Assembly (NCBI GenBank): GCA_964558875.1
Contig: CAZLGM010000028.1
Location: forward strand, 1-20,279
DNA from: CAZLGM01 sp964558875
GTDB taxonomy: Bacteria; Desulfobacterota; Desulfobulbia; Desulfobulbales; Desulfocapsaceae
Direction: 5' to 3'
Length of the DNA: 20,279 bases
How positions within the stretch are numbered: the stretch's first letter is position 1; every line of letters starts with the position of its first letter. The notes beneath the pieces were generated by a model, which saw nothing but the letters and a program-made list of their open reading frames with translations, was not told where the DNA came from and did not search any database. A program made the translations under genes and the position numbers. This document shows, in pieces, positions 1 through 8,106 of the stretch.

Positions 1-2
1 TT

Positions 3-830
3 AAGGTATACAAAAAGCTTGAAGATGTTTTCTTATCGGAAAAATCTAAGAATATCAATCGTATTGTAGTGGCTCTTGATGATCGCAGAGGAACAATGCC
101 GACTGAGTCACTTTTAAAATACAGGCTGACCGGCATTAGAATAGAGCATGGCGTCAGTTTTTACGAACGGGCCACCGGCCGGATTCTCGTCAAATGGCTT
201 GATCCTTCCGGCATTATTTTTTCAGAAGGTTTTGAGCTTCGCCGTGCCCATTCCTGGATAAAGCGGGTAATCGATATTGTGGCGGCCTGCGTTATCCTTG
301 TTGTCGGATTTCCGGTTATTCTCCTGACGTCGCTGCTGATTAAACTGGACTCACCGGGGACGGTTTTCTATATCCAGGAAAGAGTCGGCCAGGCAAACAG
401 TGTTTTTCGCTTGATTAAATTTCGGTCGATGAAGGAAAATGCTGAAAAGGAAGGGGCGGTCTGGGCAAAAGAAGATGATGACCGGATAACCCGAATGGGA
501 AGTTTTATACGAAAGACGAGAATTGACGAACTTCCCCAGATGTGGAATGTATTTAAAGGGGAAATGAGCCTGGTTGGACCCCGCCCGGAGCGTCCTGTCT
601 TTGTCGATCAGCTGTCCAAGACTATTCCCTACTATTCGATCAGGCATAATGTGAAACCGGGCATTACAGGTTGGGCTCAGGTCTGGTATCCATACGGTGC
701 CTCTGAAAAAGACGCCCTGGAAAAACTGGAATTTGATCTGTATTATATGAAGAACTTTTCAATAGCCATGGATTTGGTGATCATCCTCAAAACCATTAAA
801 ACGGTTTTATTTCAAAAAGGAGCGCGATAA
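3..830 (+). CDS. Polyprenyl-phosphate sugar-1-phosphate transferase, EpsB/PEP-CTERM type (5' partial)
   Basis: The frame is open to the left edge, so the true start lies outside; about 275 C-terminal residues are visible. The first ~75 residues (NRIVVALDDRRG, then YRLTGIRIEHG and IIFSEGF) match the region before the catalytic domain in EpsB-like, PEP-CTERM-associated transferases. A hydrophobic segment (VIDIVAACVILVVGFPVILL) precedes the bacterial sugar transferase domain, with its KFRSM, DELPQ, VGPRPERP and PGITGWAQV motifs. The family moves a sugar-1-phosphate from a nucleotide sugar to undecaprenyl phosphate at the inner membrane, starting exopolysaccharide repeat units. An internal GTG at 69 is a possible but unlikely start, because clear family sequence lies upstream of it. 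The C-terminus looks complete. The rest of an EPS cluster is probably to the left. The sugar used cannot be told from sequence. Confidence 0.93.
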   Translation, partial: KVYKKLEDVFLSEKSKNINRIVVALDDRRGTMPTESLLKYRLTGIRIEHGVSFYERATGRILVKWLDPSGIIFSEGFELRRAHSWIKRVIDIVAACVILVVGFPVILLTSLLIKLDSPGTVFYIQERVGQANSVFRLIKFRSMKENAEKEGAVWAKEDDDRITRMGSFIRKTRIDELPQMWNVFKGEMSLVGPRPERPVFVDQLSKTIPYYSIRHNVKPGITGWAQVWYPYGASEKDALEKLEFDLYYMKNFSIAMDLVIILKTIKTVLFQKGAR

Positions 831-912
831 CATTTTGTGGCAGTATCGCAAACCTGAAGTTGTCTGATAGACAGTCGGAGTTCCCGGCACTAAGCGGATT
901 GGGAGTAAGCAT

Positions 913-3900
913 ATGACGGTTCCAACCATAGACCAGGAAGCCTTGCAGGTCTTGCGTAATTTTAACGCAGCGGTTTCAACTGTTCGTCTCTATCCGGAAA
1001 ATGCTCCACAGGTGAAGAAGTCCATTGAGAAAGCTTTTCGTGAAATGGAGCTGTATGTCCTTAAAAACGGTGAGTTCAGCTTTGGGTACGATTCTGACAA
1101 ACCGATCCTTTGCCTGGAGTTGTTTTTTCCTGAAAAACCGGAAAAAGTTGATGAATTTCCCGTATTCAATCATCTAAAGCTGCTCGGTCTGCCAAATGCA
1201 CTGTTTACCAAATCCATAGACAGAGAACGGTTTGGGAAAATAGTTCAGGTTTTTACTACCAGCGTGAAAGATATTGAGCAGTCCGGCGGCAGAAATGCTT
1301 TTATTGAAGCCCTTGAGGTGAGCAGGTTTTTTCCTGATTCTCTGGAAGACCCGGCAATGGTCCAGGCGGAATTGGAACGGGAATATGGCCGGCAGAAAAC
1401 TGCTGTTATCGACGTTCCGGACCAGTATCTGCTTTTCTTGTACGGTAAGCAGAAGAACCCACGGGTCCTGCAGAATCTTAAAAAACTCTTTGAATCCCCC
1501 AATAAGGCAATGGCTGTTACGGCATCAGCCATTGCCCGTCTGCTGAAAGGAATGCAAAGGGGGAAGCATCTGATTTCGCCCATTTTTCCCCAGGTTCTCT
1601 CACGGGTCGACCAACTGCTTCCACAGGAACATAAACACACGGTGGCTGTCAACACAGCCTCCTTCTTTTCCCGGGGTCTCAAGGCACCCGCTCTCTGTGT
1701 ATTGTTATCTCAACAATATTCTACCGAATTCGGCCGGGACTTGTATCTTGCTCTTGCCCGTCTGTTAAGCAATAAAACAATGGACCAGGTTGTCAGATTA
1801 TTTGAGCAGCAAACTGGTAAAACCGACAAACGTGCTTCTTTGGACGAGGAATCATTGAAGCTTTTTGTTGATAGTTACAACCGGCTCATGGTGACAAAGA
1901 GAGGTAAACAGTTTGCGGCAGCCCGAAAGGTTGATTCGCTGATCAGGCAGAAAGAAAGACAGCATCGGCAACAGCGGACTCAGACGGGTGTTGAATCGTT
2001 GTTAAAAGGGAATATCAGGCAACTGCAGAGTACAGAATTCCTCACTGATCTACCGAAGACGATAGAGACTTTTATGATCAACCATCAGGATGGGAATCTT
2101 GATACGGTTATCGAGCAATTGACCGAGGCATCAGACCAGAACACCGCCCTGCCTGAATATCTTGTACAGGGTTTGCTCATCATTGGTGATAAATGCATTG
2201 AACATAAAAACTGGAACCATTTCGATCAGCTGATCCCACCCCTGCTGGAATGGGTGAAAACAACCGACACCATCAATGATTTTTATAAAAAGTCCGTTCG
2301 CTGCCTGCAGACCTTTGCCATTGAAGGGTGGAGAATGGACCGAAACGAGTGGCCTGATCAGGTAGCGGCATTGTTTTATGCGATACGAACGGGCCAGCAG
2401 GCCAAGTCGGCTGAGATCGTTGAATTGATCTCAATAAGCCAGGATACCAACTTTGACGCTGATCTCTATTCCAACCAATTGGAGAAGTTTTTCCTGGATA
2501 GTGATGATATTCGAATACGCAAACGTCTGATGCATCAGGGGATTTCCGCTGGGCGGATTGCGTTGCAGGCCCTGCTTGATTCGGACCAGACGGAGTACCG
2601 TCTGGCATTGTTGGAGCTGCTGACAGACCTGGATGGTTTTACACCGCAGGTTGTTCTTGAACGGATAAATAACCCGATGCCGTGGTATAACAAACGCAAC
2701 CTGATCAAGTTAATCAGTGAAACCGGTGAGGAACGCCATGTTAAAAGTATTATACCGTTTTTAAACTATGACAATGAGCGGGTCCAGCAGGAGGCATTGT
2801 CATGTATTTATAAGATAAGCGGCGCCAATAAGAAAAAACATCTACTGGCAGCTCTTCCACAGACGGGCATACCCATTCGATCACAGGTGGTCAAGGCGCT
2901 GTTGCCCTTTACCGATGAAGAAGTCGCGGACAGTTTGATTCAGCTGCTTGAGGAAAGGCACAGTTTTGCACAGGCAATGGATGACGAGCTGGTTATCAAC
3001 ATCTGTGACGGGTTGGGCCGTTCGTTGTCCGTCAAGGCGCTTAAACCCTTGAAGATATTGATGGAAGAAATACGGCAGAAAGAGGTTTACTATCAGAAAA
3101 ACACCATTTTTGTTGCCACCCGAAATGCGGTCCATCAGATTGAATCTCATGATCAGCGTGTAAAAAAACAGCATGCCCAAGTTCAGAAAGTCAGAAAACA
3201 GGCAGCGAAACAGGCAGCGATGATTAAATCAACCGCCTTACTGCAAGAGAAAAAGACTGAGGCTGAAACTATCATCGATGACAATGATCTCCTGGAGCAG
3301 TTTTTGGCCCGTGGTGAACAGGATAAAGCCAAAAAGCTGTTGATGAAGATGATCATCAAAGCGGCACGGAAAAAACAGTTTTCCAACGCCGAAGGTTTCC
3401 GCCAGCAGCTCATTGAAGTGGATCCAATGGCGTTGCAGGAGATCATCAAAGCTGCCGAGATCATAGAGCAGGAAAAAAGCAATGCCGTAGAAAAGGAACA
3501 TCTGCAGATCTGGTCGGATCTTCACGCAAGTCTATCGGAGGAGGAGTTTAATCATCTCTATTTCCTGATGGATAAGGTTTCCTGCCTCCGGGGAGAGCAG
3601 CTGGTCGAGCAGGGAGAAAAACGCCCTCACCTCTATTTCATTAACAGCGGCACGGTAAAATTGTTCTGCCGGGAAAAAGATGACGAGGTGCTTATCAGGC
3701 TACTGGAAAAGGGGAGCATTTTTGGTACTGAGTCGTTTTTCAATGTTTCGGTCTGGACAATGAGTGCTGCCTGCCATACAGACGTTGAACTGCTGGAACT
3801 TTCTCTTACGGATTTACGGGATTTGCGTGACGAATTTCCCGGCCTTGAGACAAAACTCAGGGAGTATTGTGCAAAGAACGCCTCGGTTGATGACCTCTTT

Positions 3901-4305
3901 AAAGCGGGAAAGGTGGAGAGAAGAAGACACGATCGTGTTCCTATCGATGGTAAGGCCCATGTGGTTCTGCTTGATGACACAGGGCAAGATAGCGGCCGTA
4001 GTGCCCGGGGGGATTTCGATAATATCTCTTTGGGTGGCGTTTCCTTTCTCTATCGTATTTCCAGCAGGGAGAAGGCTCAAGATATGCTTGGTCTCAATGT
4101 TGCTGTTACCTTGCCTTTGGATCGTGAATCCGAAAAATCGGTTCAGGTGAAGGGAGTGGTCATTGCCGTACACGGCCGTCATATCATGGAGAGTGAGTAT
4201 TCAGTCCATATACGTTTTACCGATTTGCTCAGTAAAGACGTGCTGCAGAATTGTATCTACGCGGGAAGCGGTGATGGTTCGAGAAGGAGCAGTGAGGGAA
4301 TATAA
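913..4305 (+). CDS. Large HEAT-like / cyclic-nucleotide-binding-like / PilZ domain protein
   Basis: This is an 1130-residue cytoplasmic protein with no signal peptide or membrane segment. Residues 1-150 form a helical N-domain (STVRLYPENAP). Residues ~150-740 are helical repeats, HEAT-like at ~540-740. A Lys/Gln-rich stretch at ~750-785 looks like coiled coil. A Crp-like beta-roll follows at ~865-990 (RGEQLVEQGEK, YFINSGTVKLF, GSIFGTESFF). The C-terminal PilZ domain (~1000-1107) has RxxxR (R1004 to R1008) and NxSxxG (N1037, S1039, G1042), the c-di-GMP-binding signatures. The roll lacks the usual phosphate-binding Arg: WTMSA stands where R(T/S)A is expected, so it may not bind cAMP. Start ATG has GGGAG at 901-905, 7 bases upstream. 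The stop overlaps the next start as TAATG. Inferred role: a c-di-GMP-responsive scaffold, perhaps linked to the upstream EPS gene or to the downstream helicase. Exact function unknown. Confidence 0.9.
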   Translation: MTVPTIDQEALQVLRNFNAAVSTVRLYPENAPQVKKSIEKAFREMELYVLKNGEFSFGYDSDKPILCLELFFPEKPEKVDEFPVFNHLKLLGLPNALFTKSIDRERFGKIVQVFTTSVKDIEQSGGRNAFIEALEVSRFFPDSLEDPAMVQAELEREYGRQKTAVIDVPDQYLLFLYGKQKNPRVLQNLKKLFESPNKAMAVTASAIARLLKGMQRGKHLISPIFPQVLSRVDQLLPQEHKHTVAVNTASFFSRGLKAPALCVLLSQQYSTEFGRDLYLALARLLSNKTMDQVVRLFEQQTGKTDKRASLDEESLKLFVDSYNRLMVTKRGKQFAAARKVDSLIRQKERQHRQQRTQTGVESLLKGNIRQLQSTEFLTDLPKTIETFMINHQDGNLDTVIEQLTEASDQNTALPEYLVQGLLIIGDKCIEHKNWNHFDQLIPPLLEWVKTTDTINDFYKKSVRCLQTFAIEGWRMDRNEWPDQVAALFYAIRTGQQAKSAEIVELISISQDTNFDADLYSNQLEKFFLDSDDIRIRKRLMHQGISAGRIALQALLDSDQTEYRLALLELLTDLDGFTPQVVLERINNPMPWYNKRNLIKLISETGEERHVKSIIPFLNYDNERVQQEALSCIYKISGANKKKHLLAALPQTGIPIRSQVVKALLPFTDEEVADSLIQLLEERHSFAQAMDDELVINICDGLGRSLSVKALKPLKILMEEIRQKEVYYQKNTIFVATRNAVHQIESHDQRVKKQHAQVQKVRKQAAKQAAMIKSTALLQEKKTEAETIIDDNDLLEQFLARGEQDKAKKLLMKMIIKAARKKQFSNAEGFRQQLIEVDPMALQEIIKAAEIIEQEKSNAVEKEHLQIWSDLHASLSEEEFNHLYFLMDKVSCLRGEQLVEQGEKRPHLYFINSGTVKLFCREKDDEVLIRLLEKGSIFGTESFFNVSVWTMSAACHTDVELLELSLTDLRDLRDEFPGLETKLREYCAKNASVDDLFKAGKVERRRHDRVPIDGKAHVVLLDDTGQDSGRSARGDFDNISLGGVSFLYRISSREKAQDMLGLNVAVTLPLDRESEKSVQVKGVVIAVHGRHIMESEYSVHIRFTDLLSKDVLQNCIYAGSGDGSRRSSEGI

Positions 4306-6080
4306 TGAATCGTTCGGATGAGCCGATCAGCTCTTTTTATTTCAAGCATCTACAGCCTAAGAAGGTTGAGAAGACATCAATTATTGCCGATTGTCCTTTT
4401 TGTGCAAAAAAAGGGATGGACCCAAGCTCCAAGCTTATTGTCTTTTTGAATAAAGAGGGGTTCTTCCATGGCTACTTCAGGTGTCTGAACCGTTGTGTGC
4501 CGGGAGGTTTTCCCCTCTGGTTCGGTCGTCTGGCAGCTATCGATCCGGCCGATATACCCGGTTTTGATCCGGACAGAGAACCGTTTCTGCTGGGAGCAGA
4601 TTTTCCAGTAAAAAATCTGAACAACGAGATTAAGCGGTACTCTGAGCGGATGACTGGAACACTGAAGAAACATTTCAGCGCAGCTGGTATCTCATCAGCG
4701 GTTCTTTCTGAACTGCAGATCGGTTACAACGGACGGTATCTGGTGTATCCTTATTTTCAGGAAGATTCCAACTGCTACTCCGCCCGCTGTGTCTTTCCGG
4801 ACAAGGTGGATGATTATTTCTGGCATGGCAACGAGCAATTCTTTGATGATCAGTACAGGCTGTTTAACGTCGAAGATATCAATCGCTGCGAGAATGGCGC
4901 CCTGTTTATCTGTGAAGGTGAAGAGAACCTGCTTACTCTGAAGCAGTTGGGCTTTCCCGGTATCGGCGTGCCGGACAGCCAGACGCTTGAAAAGATCGAT
5001 CCCGAACGGTTCAGTTTTTTGGATACCATTTTTATGGTAATGGTCAACAGCTCGGAGTCGGAGGCGGCTGCAAGGAGTATGGCATCACGGCTCGGCTACA
5101 AGGTCAGGATCTTTAATTGGGCAACCGGTCTGCCGCGAAAGTATGATCTCTATCAGCTTGCCTGCGAAAAAAAGAAACAGTTTTCCGCGGCTGTTTCCAA
5201 TATGATCAAATCGTCTCGGGCCTTTTCACCCTTTGCCACTCCGGTAAAAGAAAAAATCAATTTCTTTAATACTCTGGTCATGGAATCTTCCAGCTCCTAT
5301 GGGGCTATGAAATCCGGTTTTGCCGGTTTTGATAAGGCCCTGGAGGGCATTCACGGGATTAATGTCATAGGTGGAGCCCCAAAGGTCGGCAAGTCCTGCT
5401 TCATGATTCAGGTCGCCACTGAACTGGCAGCCACCCGGGTTCCCGTTCTTTATTACGATTTTGAAAACGGCCGCCAGAAAATCTATCACCGGACTTTAAG
5501 CCGCCTGACCAGATTGACAACAGGCAGATTAAAGACGGAAATCGGCGATCCACAAGAGCAGGAGCGGTACGATAAAGGTTGCCGACAGCTTGACAGGATG
5601 CTTCACTATTTCAGGGTCATCAATGACCGCAAGGTGTCACCTGAAATTATGCGCCGTCATATCGATTTTATCCGACATGAGACCAGGTGCGACTACACCA
5701 TGGTGGTAATCGATTCGTTGCACAAACTACCGTTCAAGGACTTTTCAGAGCGGCGGACCGGAATCGATGCCTGGCTCAGGCAACTCGAATCCATACGGGA
5801 TGAGCTGCAGGTCTCCTTCATGGTTATTTCAGAGCTCTCCCGCGGTGCTGAAGGCAGTTATGACGAAACACCTCATCTAGGTATTTTCAAAGGTTCAGGC
5901 GATATCGAATACAGTGCCGATAATGCAATGGTCCTGCTGCCCAAATGGGACCAACTGACATCGATTACGGAAAAAGAGAGGATCAACGAACTGTGGCTGG
6001 TTGCCAGCCGAGAGCATAGCCCCGGTCTCATCGGCCGATATCGGCTGGATTATCCGTACTGGGGATTTGAAGAGCTGTAG
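4305..6080 (+). CDS. Primase-like / DnaB-like helicase fusion with degenerate TOPRIM
   Basis: 591 residues. An N-terminal zinc site (C30, C33, C60, C64) resembles a CHC2-type primase finger. A TOPRIM-like region follows (~198-275), with FICEGEENLL carrying the usual Glu (E204). The later acidic DxD motif is replaced by VNSSES near 247-252. A RecA/DnaB-fold ATPase fills the C-terminal half: Walker A GGAPKVGKS (K363), DFENG with a catalytic-type E387, Walker B MVVID (D470), ELSRG and KGSGDIEYSAD. This order is that of T7 gp4/Twinkle primase-helicases. Inference: an ATP-driven ssDNA motor whose primase half has lost catalysis but may still bind nucleic acid. Translation is probably coupled to the upstream gene (TAATG; GAGGG at 4294-4298 lies inside that gene). 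Its TAG stop coincides with the edge of an inverted repeat. No phage genes are nearby. It could be a phage or plasmid derivative kept for another use. Confidence 0.87.
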   Translation: MNRSDEPISSFYFKHLQPKKVEKTSIIADCPFCAKKGMDPSSKLIVFLNKEGFFHGYFRCLNRCVPGGFPLWFGRLAAIDPADIPGFDPDREPFLLGADFPVKNLNNEIKRYSERMTGTLKKHFSAAGISSAVLSELQIGYNGRYLVYPYFQEDSNCYSARCVFPDKVDDYFWHGNEQFFDDQYRLFNVEDINRCENGALFICEGEENLLTLKQLGFPGIGVPDSQTLEKIDPERFSFLDTIFMVMVNSSESEAAARSMASRLGYKVRIFNWATGLPRKYDLYQLACEKKKQFSAAVSNMIKSSRAFSPFATPVKEKINFFNTLVMESSSSYGAMKSGFAGFDKALEGIHGINVIGGAPKVGKSCFMIQVATELAATRVPVLYYDFENGRQKIYHRTLSRLTRLTTGRLKTEIGDPQEQERYDKGCRQLDRMLHYFRVINDRKVSPEIMRRHIDFIRHETRCDYTMVVIDSLHKLPFKDFSERRTGIDAWLRQLESIRDELQVSFMVISELSRGAEGSYDETPHLGIFKGSGDIEYSADNAMVLLPKWDQLTSITEKERINELWLVASREHSPGLIGRYRLDYPYWGFEEL

Positions 6081-6300
6081 CCCGGATTTCTCACCAGTTC
6101 AGACGGTGTCAGGTTCCAAGTTTTTGACATTAAACTATAGTCGTCTATGTTTACTGTTAAAACACTGTAGAAGATGGCACCGTATGGACTGACCTTCGGT
6201 GAACATTGTGTAAATTTATTTCATTTGCATGATGCGACTTTATGTATTGAATTTCAATAGTATTTCAATAAATTGACACAATGTTCATGAGAAATCAGGG
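6081..6300. repeat. Nested inverted repeats, probable mobile-element remnant
   Basis: Three inverted-repeat pairs are seen. Inner: 6200-6220 against 6267-6287, 21-bp arms with one mismatch, core TGAACATTGTGT. Outer: 6081-6093 (CCCGGATTTCTCA) against 6288-6300, 13 bp with one mismatch. Third: 6095-6110 against 6176-6191, 16 bp with three mismatches, core ACGGTG. On the right, outer and inner arms are contiguous as a 34-bp unit. On the left the same unit is split by 106 bp (6094-6199), which contains the third pair. This suggests a short element with ~34-bp terminal repeats whose left end was interrupted by a second palindromic element. GGTGTCAGG at 6105 also resembles REP-like repeat starts (from memory). 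No transposase is encoded. Confidence 0.6.
6245..6259. repeat. Short AT-rich palindrome inside the inverted-repeat loop
   Basis: TATTGAA, a single central T, then TTCAATA form a perfect 7-bp dyad. The right half recurs as TTTCAATA at 6263-6270, partly inside the inner right arm. It could be a protein-binding site or simply part of the repeat element; the sequence does not decide. Confidence 0.4.
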
Positions 6301-6305
6301 GTAGG

Positions 6306-6641
6306 ATGGTTCCACTGATAAAGAAAATCCTTCACAGCTATACAACAAGTATCTGGATACCTTTTCTGCTGGTGGCTGTTCTCTTACTTGCTACAAGCGT
6401 ATTTGTGACCTCTGGAGGATTACATCTTAACAGTCCGTTAAACTTTACAACGGAATTAGTCATTAAATTGTGGGCATGCGCTTTAATTGGGCAGATTTAT
6501 GTCAGCTGCTACCATTTTTTTGGCTATGGAACAAAAACAGGAGTTATTCAACTTCTTCTATTAGCAGTTTCTCTTGTTCTCTCCTTTCTATCGTTTTTCT
6601 ACTTGCTTCTTCCTTTTTGGAGAGAGTTTTTGGGAGTATAG
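6306..6641 (+). CDS. Small three-helix membrane protein, unknown function
   Basis: 111 residues that I do not recognise. There are three hydrophobic segments at about residues 15-36 (WIPFLLVAVLLLATSVFV), 50-70 (containing WACALIGQIYVSCYHFFGYG) and 78-102 (QLLLLAVSLVLSFLSFFYLL), joined by short polar loops, with KK near the N-terminus. It is probably an inner-membrane protein. ATG at 6306 has AGGGG at 6297-6301, 4 bases upstream; most of this Shine-Dalgarno lies inside the outer arm of the upstream repeat (6288-6300). The gene therefore takes its translation signal, and perhaps transcription, from the repeat region. It stands alone: the helicase ends 225 bases upstream and trmFO converges from the other strand 35 bases downstream. 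Low similarity to anything known leaves some doubt that it is a real gene. Confidence 0.6.
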   Translation: MVPLIKKILHSYTTSIWIPFLLVAVLLLATSVFVTSGGLHLNSPLNFTTELVIKLWACALIGQIYVSCYHFFGYGTKTGVIQLLLLAVSLVLSFLSFFYLLLPFWREFLGV

Positions 6642-6676
6642 ATTGTTTCCCGGTTTATTGATCCTGTTTTCCAACT

Positions 6677-8002
6677 TTATCCATCTTCTTCTAATTTGAT
6701 TTCATTCATCCATTGTGTCAAAGCCGAGTGGGCGATTTGGGCCCGTTTGCTGCCGCGTAACCGTTTGGGTACCTTTTTCTCCCATGGTGGAAAGAGTCCG
6801 AAGTTGATGTTTGATGGTTGAAAACGGGCAGGATCACTGTTAGTCAGATGATTGACCAGGGCTCCAAGAGCCGTCTCTTTAGGTGGGGTGATCGGTTCTT
6901 TGCCCAAGATTATTCGCGCTCCGTTTATTCCGGCTAAAATACCCATGGCCGCCGACTCAACATATCCTTCCACTCCGGTGAGCTGGCCGGCCAGCAGGAT
7001 ATCGGGACGGGATTTGACCTGCAGGGTGTCATTGAGCAATTCAGGCGCGCAGACAAAGGTGTTGCGGTGAATGGAGCCCAGACGAACGAATTTAACCTGT
7101 TCCATACCGGGAATCAGCCGGAATACCCGCTTCTGCTCCGAATAAGTGAGTTTGGTCTGGAATCCAACCATGTTATAGAGACTGCCGGAGAGGTCCTCCT
7201 TGCGGAGTTGAACGACCGCATACGGATCCTTGCCTGTACGGGGGTCGGGCAGGCCAACCGGTTTCATGGGGCCAAAGCGCAGGGTGTCCTTGCCCCGTGC
7301 CAGCATCACTTCAATGGGCAGGCATCCTTCGAAGTATTTCGGATCTTCAAAGTCTTTTAAGGGGACGGATTTACCATCAGCCAGCTCACCAATAAACAGT
7401 CCGTACTGTTTATGGTCCATGGGGCAGTTGAGGTAATCGCCCGGCCCGTCGTCATAACGGGATTTCTGATAGATGATATCCATATTGAGTGAATCGCCAT
7501 CAACAATGGGGGCAATGGCATCGTAAAACGCAAGACGCTCCTTGCCTGTAAGGCTGATCAACGACTCGCTCATACTGTCCGAAGTAAGCGGTCCGGTTGC
7601 CAGAATAGTAATGTTGTCCATAGACGAAGGAAGGGTTGGCAATTCCTCTCTTGTTACCTCGATAAGGGGATGCTCTTCTATCATCCGGGTAATCTTACGG
7701 GCAAACTTCTCTCTATCAACCGCCAGCGCTTTTCCGGCAGGAACAGCGGTTTTGCGGGCTGCCTTCATAACAACAGAGCCTAGCCGGGTCATCTCTTCTT
7801 TCAGCAAGCCCACCGCTGAATCCGGAGCATCCGAGCGAAGAGAATTAGAGCACACCAGTTCAGCCAGCTGGGGAGAGTGATGGGCCGGGCTGTACTGTTT
7901 CGGCTTCATCTCAAAGAGCGTGACTTTGCAGTTCTGTTTTACCGCCTGCCATGCCGCTTCACATCCGGCAAGGCCGCCGCCGATGATGGTTATTCTTTTC
8001 AT
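6677..8002 (-). CDS. trmFO: Methylenetetrahydrofolate-tRNA-(uracil-5-)-methyltransferase TrmFO
   Basis: 441 residues, full length for the family. TrmFO makes 5-methyluridine at position 54 of the tRNA T-loop, using methylenetetrahydrofolate as carbon donor and FADH2/NAD(P)H as reductant. The FAD-binding Rossmann motif IIGGGLAGCEAAW is at residues 6-18. Family blocks follow: FEMKP, ELVCSNSLRS and VGFQTKLTYSEQKRVFRLIPG. Two cysteines, C51 (in ELVCSN) and C227 (in FEGCLPIE), align with the pair known to be needed for catalysis in TrmFO. A near-C-terminal NINFGLFPPW block is also typical. Start ATG at 8002 has only a weak Shine-Dalgarno (AAG). It is the last gene of a minus-strand run mutL, 3D lipoprotein, trmFO, with a 104-base gap before it. 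The old name gid should not be read as GidA/MnmG. Confidence 0.97.
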   Translation of the reverse strand: MKRITIIGGGLAGCEAAWQAVKQNCKVTLFEMKPKQYSPAHHSPQLAELVCSNSLRSDAPDSAVGLLKEEMTRLGSVVMKAARKTAVPAGKALAVDREKFARKITRMIEEHPLIEVTREELPTLPSSMDNITILATGPLTSDSMSESLISLTGKERLAFYDAIAPIVDGDSLNMDIIYQKSRYDDGPGDYLNCPMDHKQYGLFIGELADGKSVPLKDFEDPKYFEGCLPIEVMLARGKDTLRFGPMKPVGLPDPRTGKDPYAVVQLRKEDLSGSLYNMVGFQTKLTYSEQKRVFRLIPGMEQVKFVRLGSIHRNTFVCAPELLNDTLQVKSRPDILLAGQLTGVEGYVESAAMGILAGINGARIILGKEPITPPKETALGALVNHLTNSDPARFQPSNINFGLFPPWEKKVPKRLRGSKRAQIAHSALTQWMNEIKLEEDG

Positions 8003-8106
8003 ACTTATTCTTTGATTCTATAGACGCAGTTACTGATTTCACTGTAGACAGATGAATCTATACTGATGCTGACAATGGATATAACCGAACAGAAAGAAAT
8101 AATTGA

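Noticed and set aside
69..830. Sugar transferase starting at GTG 69
   Set aside because: The frame is open to the window edge and recognisable family sequence lies upstream of this codon, so the gene is partial rather than starting here.
860..872. TGTCT-GAT-AGACA hairpin in the gap before the PilZ gene, as a riboswitch or c-di-GMP aptamer
   Set aside because: The stem is only 5 bp and the 82-base gap has no conserved aptamer features; chance is likely.
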